Numbered from the stretch's first letter, positions 49,965 through 59,437 are shown. The stretch is DNA of 64,000 bases from CADEDH01 sp050330635 (GCA_050330635.1 JBHJNQ010000047.1:62001-126000), one strand, 5' to 3'. Program-made: numbers and translations. The notes: generated by a model from the letters alone, not told the origin.

Positions 49965-49993
49965 GATGACCATCGTATCGATGATCATCGATA
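49965..49993. promoter_or_regulatory. Palindromic operator candidate for arsI
   Basis: TATCGATGATCATCGATA (49976-49993) is a perfect 18-bp palindrome, about 55 bases upstream of the arsI start. A related half, TCGATGACCATCG, lies at about 49963-49975. This AT-richer inverted repeat in front of a metalloid-resistance gene fits an ArsR/SmtB-type operator; no arsR gene is in the window. Confidence 0.55.
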
Positions 49994-50076
49994 TGTCAAG
50001 GGGGACGGTCTCGGATGGTGGTACCGACCCTGCTCCGGTCCATCGCTCCGCCCGGTGATCATCTAGGATCGGCCCG

Positions 50077-51333
50077 ATGGCTGAGCAGCGTCCGATGGCG
50101 CTCTCGGTGCCGGAGCCACCGGCCCGACCGGGAGACGAGCCCGACTTCTCCCACCTCCACATCCCTGCCGCCGGTGCGGTCCATCGGCCACCGATCGACG
50201 TGGACCCGGAGGAGACCCACCCCTTCACCACCACGATAATCCGTGTCCTCGACGACGACGGCGCCGCCGTGGGCGACTGGACGTCCACCCTCAGCGCCGA
50301 GCTCAAGATCCGGGCACTGCGGAACATGATCGAGACCCGGGTCTTCGACGAGCAGGCCATGCTCCTCCAGCGGCAGGGCAAGGCGGCGTTCGCCATGCAG
50401 TCCCGGGGAGAGGAGGCGGTGGCGGTCGGCTCGGCGCTGGCCGTCGACGCCACCTCACCGGGCTATGGACCAGGCCTCGACATGCACTTCCCGACCTATC
50501 GCCAGCAGGGCATCCTCGTGGCCAACGGGCACTCACTGCTCGAGATGACCTGCCAGATCTTGTCCAACAGCGGTGACCGGCTCAAGGGGGCGCAGCTGCC
50601 GTGCCTCCACTCGGTGCCCGAGCGGGGCTTCTTCTCCATCTCCGGCAACCTCGCCACCCAGTTGATCCAAGCCGTCGGCTGGGCCATGGCCTCCGCCATC
50701 GAGCACAAGCGCAACGTGGCCGTGGCCTGGACCGGCGAGGGCTCGACGGCCGAGAACGACTTCCACAGCGCCCTCGTCTTCGCCTCGGTCTACCAGCCCC
50801 CGGTGATCATCAACGTCACCAACAACCAGTGGGCCATCTCCAGCTTCCAAAGCATCGCCGGTGGCCAGGTCGCCACCTTCGCCCAACGCGGCACCGGGTA
50901 CGGCCTCCCCACCCTGCGGGCCGACGGCAACGACCTGCTGGCGGTCTACGCCGTCACCGAGTGGGCCGTCAACCGGGCCCGGGCCGGTCACGGACCGACC
51001 CTGATCGAGTGGATCACCTACCGGGCCGGCAGCCACTCGTCGTCGGACGATCCCAGCCGCTACCGCTCCTCCGAGGCGGCGGGGCGCTGGCCCCTGGGCG
51101 ATCCGATCGAGCGGCTCGGCACCCACCTGATCAGCACCGGCGACCTGACCGAGGGCGGCGTCGACGCCATGACCGCCGAGGTCGATTCCCGCCTCGCCGC
51201 CATCGTGACCGAGGCCGAGAAGCTGGGGACGATGAACAGCGGTCCGAAGCTGAGCGCCCGTCACATGTTCGACCACGTCTACGCCACGATGCCGCCCCAC
51301 CTGCGGGAGCAGCGCCAGGAGCTGGGGATATGA
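50077..51333 (+). CDS. bkdA: Branched-chain 2-oxoacid dehydrogenase E1 alpha subunit
   Basis: TPP-dependent decarboxylase subunit, 418 aa. LSAELKIRALRNMIETRVFD, QSRGEEAVAVGSALAVDATS, TPP motif WTGEGSTAENDFHSALVFAS followed by INVTNNQWAISS, and the phosphorylation-loop-like YRAGSHSSSDDPSRYRS. The N-terminal 45 residues are a polar extension. The length and the SSDDPSRYR loop fit branched-chain rather than pyruvate enzymes. The stop overlaps the E1 beta start (ATGA). Confidence 0.9.
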   Translation: MAEQRPMALSVPEPPARPGDEPDFSHLHIPAAGAVHRPPIDVDPEETHPFTTTIIRVLDDDGAAVGDWTSTLSAELKIRALRNMIETRVFDEQAMLLQRQGKAAFAMQSRGEEAVAVGSALAVDATSPGYGPGLDMHFPTYRQQGILVANGHSLLEMTCQILSNSGDRLKGAQLPCLHSVPERGFFSISGNLATQLIQAVGWAMASAIEHKRNVAVAWTGEGSTAENDFHSALVFASVYQPPVIINVTNNQWAISSFQSIAGGQVATFAQRGTGYGLPTLRADGNDLLAVYAVTEWAVNRARAGHGPTLIEWITYRAGSHSSSDDPSRYRSSEAAGRWPLGDPIERLGTHLISTGDLTEGGVDAMTAEVDSRLAAIVTEAEKLGTMNSGPKLSARHMFDHVYATMPPHLREQRQELGI

Positions 51334-52478
51334 GCACGACGGGTACCGATACCGGCACCGGCACCGGCAGCACCGACCGCTCGGGTGAGTCGATACCCAC
51401 GGCGGGGGCGGGCACCGGGGTCGGTCACGACGGAGCGCCGACGTCGCCCGACGACGGGGTCGAGACCGTCACCATGACCATGATCCAGGCCATCCGCGAC
51501 GCCCTCGGGGTGGCGATGGAGTGCGACGAGCGGGTCGTGTCGTTCGGGGAGGACGCCGGCTATTTCGGCGGCGTGTTCCGCTGCACCGAGGGCCTCCAGC
51601 AGCGGTTCGGTGCCCACCGCTCGTTCGACACGCCGATCAGCGAGAGCGGGATCGTGGGCGCCGCCGTGGGGATGGCCGCCTACGGCCTGCGGCCGGTGGC
51701 CGAGATCCAGTTCGCCGACTACATGTACCCCGGCTACGACCAGATCGTGTCGGAGGCGGCCCGCCTCCGTTCCCGGTCGGCCGGCGAGCTGACCGCCCCC
51801 CTCGTGGTCCGGATGCCGGTGGGGGGTGGGATCCGGGGCGGGCAGACCCACAGCCAGAGCCCCGAGGCGCTCTTCACCCACGTCGCCGGGCTGCAGGTCG
51901 TGGTCCCGTCCACCCCGTACGACGCCAAGGGCCTGCTGATCGCCAGCATCGAAAACGACGATCCCGTCATCTTCCTCGAACCCAAACGGCTCTACAACGG
52001 CCCCTTCGACGGACACCCCGATCGTCCCCTCCAGTCGTGGGCCGACCATCCCGGAGGTCGGGTGCCGGGCGGTCACTATGTCGTCCCCCTCGGGCGGGCC
52101 GCCATCGCCCGCCCCGGCACCGAGGTGACGGTGCTGGCCTACGGCACGCTGGTCCACGTGGCCCGCTCGGCCGCCGAGGAGTGGGGCGTCGACGCCGAGG
52201 TCATCGACCTGCGGACCCTGCTCCCGCTCGACGTCGACACGATCGTGTCGTCCGTCATGAAGACCGGGCGGGTCGTCATCGCCCACGAGGCCACCCGCAC
52301 CAGCGGCTTCGGGGCCGAGCTGTCGGCCCAGGTCCAGGAGCGTTGCTTCGACCACCTCGAGGCCCCGATCGTGCGGGTCACCGGGTGGGACACGCCCTAT
52401 CCCCTCGGTCAGGAGTGGGCCTACTTCCCCGGTCCCGACCGGGTGGGCCGCGCTCTCACCGCCGTCCTGGAGTACTGA
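51330..52478 (+). CDS. bkdB: Branched-chain 2-oxoacid dehydrogenase E1 beta subunit
   Basis: 382 aa. The first 50 residues are a Thr/Gly-rich extension; the family core starts at VTMTMIQAIRDALGVAMECD, with VVSFGEDAGYFGGVFRCTEG, FDTPISESGIVGAAVGMAAY and IQFADYMYPGYDQIVSEAAR, and a C-terminal transketolase domain with VVIAHEATRTSGFGAELSAQ. ATG 51330 overlaps the alpha-subunit stop; an internal ATG at the core is an alternative start. Confidence 0.9.
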   Translation: MSTTGTDTGTGTGSTDRSGESIPTAGAGTGVGHDGAPTSPDDGVETVTMTMIQAIRDALGVAMECDERVVSFGEDAGYFGGVFRCTEGLQQRFGAHRSFDTPISESGIVGAAVGMAAYGLRPVAEIQFADYMYPGYDQIVSEAARLRSRSAGELTAPLVVRMPVGGGIRGGQTHSQSPEALFTHVAGLQVVVPSTPYDAKGLLIASIENDDPVIFLEPKRLYNGPFDGHPDRPLQSWADHPGGRVPGGHYVVPLGRAAIARPGTEVTVLAYGTLVHVARSAAEEWGVDAEVIDLRTLLPLDVDTIVSSVMKTGRVVIAHEATRTSGFGAELSAQVQERCFDHLEAPIVRVTGWDTPYPLGQEWAYFPGPDRVGRALTAVLEY

Positions 52479-52488
52479 GGTCCCTGTC

Positions 52489-53910
52489 GTGGCCCATGTG
52501 ATCACCGTCCCCGATGTGGGTGAGGGCATCACCGAGGTCGAGCTCGTCTCGTGGTCGGTGGCCGTGGGCGACACGGTGAAGCGCAACCAGATCCTGGCCG
52601 AGGTCATGACCGACAAGGCCAACGTGGAGATCCCGTCGCCGGCCGACGGCGTCATCGCCGGCCTGAACGGCGAGGTGGGGGCGAAGCTGGCCGTCGGCTC
52701 CCCCTTGGTCGAGCTCGACCTCGGCGATGGTGCGGCGCCGCCACCGTCACCGGGCGGCGTGCCCGGGCCGGTCGCGGTCGGCACCGGGGTCACGACGAGC
52801 GCCGACGTCGCTGCCGGCGATGCTGCCGGCGTCACGGCCCCCGCCCCCGCCTTGGTTGTGGCCCCGGCACCCGGCCCGAGCCGAGGCGGCGGGGTGGTGG
52901 CGCCCCCGGTTCCGGCGGCCCGTTCGATGACCACCACCGCCGCCGGGGCTCGATCGTCGAGCGCAGCGGCCCGTACCGGTCCTCCCCGCCCCGAGGGGCA
53001 GCGGCCCGTGGCCAGCCCCGCCGTCCGGCACCGGGCCCGGGAGGCCGGCCTCGACCTGCGGCGGGTGCCCGGCACCGGCCCGGCCGGGCGCATCACCCAC
53101 GACGACCTCGACGCCTACCTGCGGGCGGGCCCCGGCTCGGGGGCCGCCGTCGGCCGTCCGGGCCCCGACATCACGGTGGCCGAGGAACCGATCGTCGGCG
53201 TCCGTCGCCTGATCGCCGAGCGCATGGTGGCCTCGACCACCTCGATCCCCCACATCACCTACGTCGAGGAGGTCGACGTCACCGCCCTCGAGGACCTGCG
53301 GGCCGACCTCAACGCCGAGTCGGCCGCCGTCGGCTCCGACGACGGTCCGGCCCGGCCCCGGCTGACCCTGCTGCCCTTCCTCGTGCGGGCCCTCGTCGTC
53401 ACCCTCCCCGCCTTCCCCCGGCTGAACGCCCACGTCGACGATGACCGGGGGATGATAACGACCTTCGGTGGGGTGCACGTGGGCATCGCCACCCAGACCG
53501 ACAACGGTCTGGTGGTGCCGGTGATCCGCCACGCCGAGTCGCAGGGCCTGTGGACCCTCGCCGCCACCCTCGACGACCGGGCCACCGCCGCCCGCCAGGG
53601 TCGGGCCGCTCCCGGGGAGCTGTCGGGTTCGACGATCACCATCACCAGCCTCGGAGCCCTCGGCGGTGTCGTCACCACCCCCGTGATCAACAAGCCGGAG
53701 GTGGCCATCGTGGGCGTCAACAAGATCGCCATCCGCCCGGTGTGGCGCGACGGGTCCTTCGTGCCCCGCCAGATGATGAACCTGTCGTCGTCGTTCGATC
53801 ACCGCATCATCGACGGTTGGGTCGCCGCCTCGTTCGTCCAGGCCCTGCGCCGCTGTCTGGAGCAGCCGGCCCGCCTGTTCCTCGACGCCGGCACCGAGGT
53901 GGCGTCGTGA
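52489..53910 (+). CDS. bkdC: 2-oxoacid dehydrogenase E2 (dihydrolipoyl acyltransferase)
   Basis: 473 aa. N-terminal lipoyl domain with the lipoylated Lys43 in EVMTDKANVEIPSPADG; an Ala/Pro/Gly linker; a peripheral-subunit-binding domain with PAVRHRAREAGLDLRRVPGT and GRITHDDLDAYL; and a catalytic core ending with the HRxxDG site SSSFDHRIIDGWVAASF. It accepts acyl groups from E1 and passes them to CoA. GTG 52489 is 10 bases after the E1 beta stop; E3 overlaps its end. Confidence 0.92.
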   Translation: MAHVITVPDVGEGITEVELVSWSVAVGDTVKRNQILAEVMTDKANVEIPSPADGVIAGLNGEVGAKLAVGSPLVELDLGDGAAPPPSPGGVPGPVAVGTGVTTSADVAAGDAAGVTAPAPALVVAPAPGPSRGGGVVAPPVPAARSMTTTAAGARSSSAAARTGPPRPEGQRPVASPAVRHRAREAGLDLRRVPGTGPAGRITHDDLDAYLRAGPGSGAAVGRPGPDITVAEEPIVGVRRLIAERMVASTTSIPHITYVEEVDVTALEDLRADLNAESAAVGSDDGPARPRLTLLPFLVRALVVTLPAFPRLNAHVDDDRGMITTFGGVHVGIATQTDNGLVVPVIRHAESQGLWTLAATLDDRATAARQGRAAPGELSGSTITITSLGALGGVVTTPVINKPEVAIVGVNKIAIRPVWRDGSFVPRQMMNLSSSFDHRIIDGWVAASFVQALRRCLEQPARLFLDAGTEVAS

Positions 53911-55292
53911 TCACCCGTCGGGTCCAGGTGGCGATCATCGGGGCCGGTCCGGGCGGCTACGTCGCCGGGATCCGCTGCGGCCAGCTCGGCCTCGACACCG
54001 TCGTCGTCGACGACCGGCCGCTCGGGGGGACGTGCCTCAACGTCGGGTGCATCCCGTCCAAGGCCCTCATCCACGCCGCCGACGAGTTCGCCCGGATGAT
54101 GGCCGCCACCGGGCCGTCGCCGCTCGGGATCACCGCCGCCGCCCCCACCATCGACCTGGCCGCCACCGTGGCGTGGAAGGACGGGATCGTCGAGCGTCTC
54201 AACCGGGGCGTCGGCTCGCTCCTACGGCGGGCCGGCACCGAGGTGGTCGCGGGCCGGGCCACCGTGGTCGACGGCAAGACGTGCGACGTGGTCACCATCG
54301 GTGGCGACGAGGTCCGCCTCGAGGTCGAGCATCTCGTGCTGGCCACGGGCTCGGCGCCGGTCGAGCTCGCTGCCTTCCCCTTCGGGGGGCGGATCCTGTC
54401 GTCGACCGAGGCGTTGTCGCTGACCGAGGTCCCCCCGGCCGTGGCGGTCATCGGCGGCGGCTACATCGGGCTGGAACTCGGCACCGCCCTGGCCAAGCTG
54501 GGCTCCCACGTGACCATCATCGAGGCCGAGGACCGGATCCTCCCCCTCTACGATCGGGCCCTGTCGGATCCGGTGCGGGCCCGGCTCGACGAGCTCGACG
54601 TGACGGTCCGCACCGCCACCACCGCCGTCGGTCCCACCGACGACGGGATCGAGGTGGAGGACGCCTCCGGTCGCCGCCATCTCCTCACCGACAAGATCCT
54701 TGTCACGGTTGGCCGTCGGCCCGCCCTCGGCTCGGGCATCGAGTCGCTCGATCTGACGATGAACAGGGGGGCGGTGGCGGTCGACGAGTGCGGACGGACC
54801 TCGATGCGTGACGTCTGGGCCATCGGCGATCTGACCGGTGAGCCGATGCTGGCCCATCGGGCCATGCGCCAGGGGGAGGTTGTGGCCGAGGCCATCGCCG
54901 GCAAGCCGACGGCGTTCGACCCCCGGTCGATCCCGGCCATCGTGTTCACCGACCCGGAGATCGTAGCCGTGGGCGCCGACCCGGCGGCGGCCGAGGCCGC
55001 CTACGGCGAGGCCGTCGTCGGCACGTTCCCTCTCACCGCCAGCGCGCGGGCCATGACCCTCGACCGGACCGACGGGTTCGTGCGGGTCGTGGCCCGGCCC
55101 GACGATCATCTCGTGGTGGGGATCCAGGCGGTGGGCTCGGCCGTGGCCGAGCTGTCGTCGTCGTTGTCCCTGGCCCTCGAGATGGGGGCCCGCCTCGAAG
55201 ATCTCGCCCTGACGATCCAGGCTCACCCGACCGTGGGTGAGGCCCTGCGGGAAAGCGCCCTCGCGGCGCTGGGCTGGGGCCTCCACCGCTGA
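53907..55292 (+). CDS. lpdA: Dihydrolipoyl dehydrogenase (E3)
   Basis: FAD enzyme that reoxidises the lipoyl arm of E2; 461 aa. VAIIGAGPGGYVAGIRCGQL, redox disulfide GGTCLNVGCIPSKALIH, NAD-binding VAVIGGGYIGLELGTALAKL, FAD motif MRDVWAIGDLTGEPMLAHRA, and the C-terminal His-Glu catalytic pair in QAHPTVGEALRESAL. GTG 53907 overlaps the E2 stop. Completes the E1a-E1b-E2-E3 operon. Confidence 0.94.
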   Translation: MITRRVQVAIIGAGPGGYVAGIRCGQLGLDTVVVDDRPLGGTCLNVGCIPSKALIHAADEFARMMAATGPSPLGITAAAPTIDLAATVAWKDGIVERLNRGVGSLLRRAGTEVVAGRATVVDGKTCDVVTIGGDEVRLEVEHLVLATGSAPVELAAFPFGGRILSSTEALSLTEVPPAVAVIGGGYIGLELGTALAKLGSHVTIIEAEDRILPLYDRALSDPVRARLDELDVTVRTATTAVGPTDDGIEVEDASGRRHLLTDKILVTVGRRPALGSGIESLDLTMNRGAVAVDECGRTSMRDVWAIGDLTGEPMLAHRAMRQGEVVAEAIAGKPTAFDPRSIPAIVFTDPEIVAVGADPAAAEAAYGEAVVGTFPLTASARAMTLDRTDGFVRVVARPDDHLVVGIQAVGSAVAELSSSLSLALEMGARLEDLALTIQAHPTVGEALRESALAALGWGLHR

Positions 55293-55376
55293 CCCGGGCG
55301 GGGCCGACGGTCGACCGAGTCGTCGGGCCCGGGGCACAGGTTCCCCGCCGTTGGGGTGGCGCCGTAGGCTCGGAGA

Positions 55377-56276
55377 ATGAATCGACCCCCCAGCTGGTTC
55401 ACCGGTGCGATCGCCTCGCAGTCGACCTCGGCGGTCGTCGACGTCGACGGGTGCGGCGTCCACTACCTGGCGTGGGGCGACCCGTCCCTGCCCTGCCTGA
55501 TCCTCATCCACGGCGGCGCCGCCCACGCTCATTGGTGGTCGTTCATCGCCCCCCAGTTCACCCAGCACTACTTCGTGATCGCCCCCGATCTGTCCGGCCA
55601 TGGCGACAGCGGCCGGCGCCCGACCTACTCGATGGAGCAGTGGGCCGACGAGGTGATGGCGGTGGCCCGTCACGCCGGTTCACAGCCCGGCCCGATCGTG
55701 GTCGGCCACTCGATGGGGGGCCACGTGGCCGTCGTCATCGCCGCCCGTTTCGGCGATGATCTCGATGGGGCAATCATCGTCGATGCCCCGGTCCGTCGCC
55801 CCGATCCCGAGTCGGAGGAGGGTGAACGGGGGCGGATGTTCCGCAATCCCAAGACCTACCCCGACCTCGAGACGGCGCTCGAGCACTTCCACCTCCAGCC
55901 CCCGCAGCCCACCACCAACGACTACATCGTCGATCACATCGCCCGTCACTCGCTGCGCCAGGTCGACGAGGGGTGGACGTGGAAGTTCGACCCGGTCGTG
56001 TTCCATCGCGAGAGCTACACCACCCACGACTACCTCACCAAGACCCGGTGCCGGCTGGCCCTGATGCACGGCCAGATGAGCGACCTGGTCACCGACGAGG
56101 TGCAGGGCTACATGGAGGAGCTCACGGGGCGCAACGCCCCGATGATCGAGATCCCCCAGGCCTACCACCACATCCCGCTCGACCAGCCCCTGGCCCTGAT
56201 CGCCGCCATCCGGGCCATCCTCGCCGATTGGCAACACTCGGTCGACAAGAAGCGCCTCCGCGACCTCACCGGCTGA
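55377..56276 (+). CDS. Alpha/beta-fold hydrolase
   Basis: 299 aa. Oxyanion region LILIHGGAAHAHWW, nucleophile elbow VVGHSMGGHVAV (Ser near residue 112), acid in MHGQMSDLVTDEV and His in QAYHHIPLDQP. Typical esterase/hydrolase fold; substrate unknown. It follows the dehydrogenase operon after 84 bases, so it may have its own promoter. Confidence 0.87.
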   Translation: MNRPPSWFTGAIASQSTSAVVDVDGCGVHYLAWGDPSLPCLILIHGGAAHAHWWSFIAPQFTQHYFVIAPDLSGHGDSGRRPTYSMEQWADEVMAVARHAGSQPGPIVVGHSMGGHVAVVIAARFGDDLDGAIIVDAPVRRPDPESEEGERGRMFRNPKTYPDLETALEHFHLQPPQPTTNDYIVDHIARHSLRQVDEGWTWKFDPVVFHRESYTTHDYLTKTRCRLALMHGQMSDLVTDEVQGYMEELTGRNAPMIEIPQAYHHIPLDQPLALIAAIRAILADWQHSVDKKRLRDLTG

Positions 56277-56717
56277 CCTGGCGGCGAGCGCTCGGGCGAG
56301 AACATGGAGGCGTCCAGAGGCCAGCCCGGCACCGAGCGGCATTGGCTGCGACTTCCGGAACGTCACTCGAATGGCGGGCATCGTCCTCCCATCGAATCCC
56401 GTCGTTGCCGCGTGCTCCGGCCCACGTGAACCCCGGCTACTCGGTGGCCGGCGGCCGCGAGACGAGTGTCCAGGACCGAGCCAAGCTCGGGCCCATGCCG
56501 ATGGGCCGACGGAAGGCCGAACCCCATGCGGCCGGACGACGCCGGAGTCCGCGTACGAAGCTCGCGAGAGAGGCGGCATCGACGATCGCGAATCCGCGCC
56601 CGAAAGGCCGGTTGAGGCCGGCTTGATCGTGGGACAGGAGCTGGCGCTTTTTGAGGGGAGCCGCCCACACGGCCAAGGAAGGGACCCGAGCGTCGTCGAT
56701 GAGGGAATGAACCACCG
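56277..56717. other. Intergenic stretch with no recognised feature
   Basis: No frame on either strand shows family motifs; open frames are Arg/Pro/Gly/Ser-rich. The minus-strand frame with LKKRQLLSHDQAGLNRPFGR has no known counterpart. It may be decayed DNA next to the DUF3224-like fragment downstream. Confidence 0.5.
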
Positions 56718-56950
56718 TCACCTGTCCTTGCAGTTCACCCTCAGGGTCCCGGCGGACGTCACTGTGCCGGTAGCCGGGTCGGGTGTGGCCACGATCGTCC
56801 CTCGGCCCTGCGCCGCCGCCAGTCCACCGGTGCCGCTTCCCTTCACCACTTCGAACGTCCCGACGTTCTTGCCTGGGCGGGCGCCCATGGCCACGGTGTA
56901 GCGCAATGTCACGGTTCCACTGCGGTGGGCCGGCCACGCCATCGAGGCCG
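56718..56950 (-). pseudogene. Possible DUF3224-like C-terminal fragment
   Basis: A minus-strand frame ending at 56718 reads VTLRYTVAMGARPGKNVGTF, then KGSGTGGLAAAQGRGTIVAT and TLRVNCKDR. The GSGTG.LA...G.GT pattern and the preceding G..G.FE strand resemble the C-terminal half of DUF3224 domains. The N-terminal half is missing or out of frame: upstream residues are Pro/His-rich noise. Likely a gene remnant; it could also be a short functional protein. Confidence 0.4.
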
Positions 56951-57017
56951 AACCGATCGGGGCCGGAGCCGGGTGGGGGTGGAAAGCCCGAACCATCCTC
57001 AGCGGAGATGGCACGGG

Positions 57018-57452
57018 TCAACCGGCGGCCAGCTCATCGAGCACGGCCCGGAACGTGCGGTAGCGCCGCTCACCCACCCGCCGGGCCAGGTCGGCCTCCA
57101 GCTCTGCCAGCTCGCCCATGATGAGGGCCAGGGCGCGGTCGCCCTCGGCGGTGCGGCGGACGATGCTGGCCCGGCCGTCGTGGGGGTCGGGCTCGACGGC
57201 GACGAGTCCTGCTTCGACCATCTCCTGGATGCGCTGGCCGACGGCCTGCTTGGAGATCCAGCCCTGGGCGAGCTCTGACCGGCGAGCCCCCTCGGGTGGC
57301 ACGAGGTGGAGCAGGCGGGCGTGCGAGCCTCGCATCACGACCTCGTGGGGAACCATGCGGGCCGCCATCGCCTCGCCGAGGCGCCGCTCCACGGCCGACA
57401 TCGTCGCCAGCACGTGACCGTTGCCGTTCGTCCCGTCGATATGGTCAACCAT
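57018..57452 (-). CDS. MarR family transcriptional regulator
   Basis: 144 aa. Winged helix-turn-helix with RRSELAQGWISKQAVGQRIQ and EMVEAGLVAVEPDPHDGRAS, then VRRTAEGDRALALI and a dimerisation helix. ATG 57452 overlaps the left arm of an inverted repeat (57449-57474), and TAGATT lies 6 bases before the ATG, the arrangement of a leaderless actinobacterial promoter, so it probably represses itself and the divergent gene at 57490. Confidence 0.88.
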   Translation of the reverse strand: MVDHIDGTNGNGHVLATMSAVERRLGEAMAARMVPHEVVMRGSHARLLHLVPPEGARRSELAQGWISKQAVGQRIQEMVEAGLVAVEPDPHDGRASIVRRTAEGDRALALIMGELAELEADLARRVGERRYRTFRAVLDELAAG

Positions 57453-57474
57453 GTTGACAATCTAGTAAACATGG
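57449..57474. promoter_or_regulatory. Inverted repeat between marR and the APH-type gene
   Basis: CCATGTT (57449-57455) and AACATGG (57468-57474) are exact inverted arms with a 12-base AT-rich spacer. The spacer carries the minus-strand -10 candidate TAGATT; TTGACA at 57454-57459 could be a -35 for the plus-strand gene. Likely MarR operator with overlapping divergent promoters. Confidence 0.55.
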
Positions 57475-57489
57475 CTTACTACTGCAACC

Positions 57490-58605
57490 ATGACCCACAG
57501 CACCTGCGACCCCTGGACCGACGAGATCCTCGCCACCGTCGCTCGGGCCGCCACCGCTTCGCCCGCAACCGTTGTGACGTCGTCCTCCGAGCCGCTCGGG
57601 CACCGTGTCGAGAACCTGACCACCGCCCGGCTCGATCGCCTGCAGCTCACCCTCGACGACGGCACCGCCGTCACCGTCGTGGCCAAGACCCTACGGCCGG
57701 CGTCGGCGGCGCCGGCCTTCGCCTTCATCCCACCCGAGCACCATCGGCAGGTGCTCGAGGACCTCCACTGGCTCGACGAACCCGACGTCTACCGGTCGGG
57801 ACTCGGCGCCGCCCTCCCCGAACCGCTGCGGATGCCGCTCGTGCATCTCGTCGACGACACCGCCGACGACCTCATCACCGTCTGGATGGAGGATGTCGAC
57901 GACGTGGTGCCGTGGTCGCTCGACCGCTACCGACGCACCGCCATGGCGCTCGGCGCACTGGCCGGACGATGGACCGGTCCCGAGGCGGCCGACGCCTTCG
58001 GGCTGCGTACACGGGCGATCGAGCGCCTCTTCTTCGGCAAGGTCACCTTCCTCGACCTGCCGCTCCAGGCCTACGACGCGTTCTGGGCCGACCCGCACGT
58101 GCAGGCCGCCGTCGACGACCGCCACCGCATCGATCTCGCCCGCCTCGCCGCCGCCGTCCCGGCGCTGTTGGCCCGGCTCACGACCCTGCCCTCCGGCGTC
58201 TGCCACGGCGATGCCACGCCCGACAACTTCCGCCAGCCCGGCGACGGAACCGTGGTCGCCCTCGACTGGAGCTACGGCCATGTGGGACAGATCGGCAGCG
58301 ACCTCGGGCAACTGCTCGTGGGGCGCTTCGAGTCGGGCGCGGCCGAGATCGACGAAATCCCCGCCATCGCAACCGCCATCCTCGACGGCTTCGTCGACGG
58401 GCTCAGCGCCGAGGGCTCGACCGCCACCCTCGACGACGTGCGCCTGGCGTGGGCCACGCACCTCGCCGTGCGGTCGGTGTTCTCCGCGCTCGTGCTCGAC
58501 CACCGCCCCGACCTCGAGGGCGACGCCCGAGGCGACCTGCTGCGCCGGCGAGCGGCGGTGGCCCGGTTCGGCCTCGACCTCGCTCTCGACGTCGCCGGGG
58601 AATGA
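57490..58605 (+). CDS. APH/choline-kinase-like phosphotransferase
   Basis: 371 aa. Kinase-like fold with nucleotide-binding region VTVVAKTLRP, catalytic GVCHGDATPDNFRQPG and metal-binding VVALDWSYGHVGQIGSDLGQ, the order HGDxxxxN then D. Members phosphorylate small alcohols or antibiotics; the substrate is unknown. It is divergent from the marR-type gene 38 bases away and is probably its regulatory target. Confidence 0.82.
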   Translation: MTHSTCDPWTDEILATVARAATASPATVVTSSSEPLGHRVENLTTARLDRLQLTLDDGTAVTVVAKTLRPASAAPAFAFIPPEHHRQVLEDLHWLDEPDVYRSGLGAALPEPLRMPLVHLVDDTADDLITVWMEDVDDVVPWSLDRYRRTAMALGALAGRWTGPEAADAFGLRTRAIERLFFGKVTFLDLPLQAYDAFWADPHVQAAVDDRHRIDLARLAAAVPALLARLTTLPSGVCHGDATPDNFRQPGDGTVVALDWSYGHVGQIGSDLGQLLVGRFESGAAEIDEIPAIATAILDGFVDGLSAEGSTATLDDVRLAWATHLAVRSVFSALVLDHRPDLEGDARGDLLRRRAAVARFGLDLALDVAGE

Positions 58606-58720
58606 ACCGGCTCGAAGCCCGCCGAGGTCGTCATCGGGCGTCCCGGTGGCCAGAATCGGCGTTCCCGTACGTCCACGTCGACGACGTCGACCCCCGCCTG
58701 ACCGGATCGTCGAGCGCCGC

Positions 58721-59437
58721 TCAGTGGTCGCCGGCGGCCGGGTCGGCACCGTCGTCGGTGACCCGGACCGGTGGTGTGGTCTCGCTGGCCCGCTCCCACG
58801 TGAGCTCGTCGGGCACCTCCATGAGCCGCCGCCAGTACTCGGGCGGGTGGAGATGGAAGGGGGCCTCGTCGAACGGGGGCTGGGCCACCGGGTGCGGTGC
58901 CGGGGTGAACGGGGCCGGTTGGCGCAGGGCCGCCAGCTCCTCGTCGGAGATGCCGCACAGCGCCGTGACCTCGGGGTCGATCCAGGCCCGGTCGTCGATG
59001 TCCGACCCGGTGGCCACCTCCAGGCTCAACCCCTCGGGCCCGGCGAAGTAGATGGACTGCACGAACCCGTGGTCGATCGGCCCCCAGACCTGGAGCCCCC
59101 GGCTCCGGATCCGGTCCCGCATGGCGAGGAGGTCATCGAAGGAGTCGACGTGGAAGGCCACGTGCTGCATGGTGCCGCCGGTCACGGGCCCGCCGGGGGA
59201 GCCGGCGTGGCTGACCCCGAGCTCGATCTCGGTGCCGTTCTTCGGATGCTGGACGAACGCCACATAACTGTCGGGCGCCAGCTCGACGAAGCCGTGGTAG
59301 CAGCCCTCGACGCCGTGCATCCAGTAGAGGGCCTTCAGGGGGCAGCCGAGGACGTCGCACCAGAACCTCAGTTGGGCCCTCATGTCGGTGGTCGACAGGG
59401 CAAGGTGGTTGACCCCGCGGGGATGGAGGACGGTCAT
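58721..59437 (-). CDS. VOC-family (glyoxalase/dioxygenase-like) protein
   Basis: 238 aa. Metal-ligand regions are GVNHLALSTTDMRAQLRFWC, MQHVAFHVDSFDDLLAMRD and QSIYFAGPEGLSLEVATGSD, giving the His/His/Glu set of vicinal-oxygen-chelate enzymes. The C-terminal 80 residues are an extension with FHLHPPEYWRRLMEVPDEL. Reaction not resolved. Divergent from the hydantoinase-type gene. Confidence 0.84.
   Translation of the reverse strand: MTVLHPRGVNHLALSTTDMRAQLRFWCDVLGCPLKALYWMHGVEGCYHGFVELAPDSYVAFVQHPKNGTEIELGVSHAGSPGGPVTGGTMQHVAFHVDSFDDLLAMRDRIRSRGLQVWGPIDHGFVQSIYFAGPEGLSLEVATGSDIDDRAWIDPEVTALCGISDEELAALRQPAPFTPAPHPVAQPPFDEAPFHLHPPEYWRRLMEVPDELTWERASETTPPVRVTDDGADPAAGDH

Noticed and set aside
56371..56901. 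176-aa plus-strand open frame
   Set aside because: Arg/Pro-rich, no motif, and antisense to the DUF3224-like fragment.
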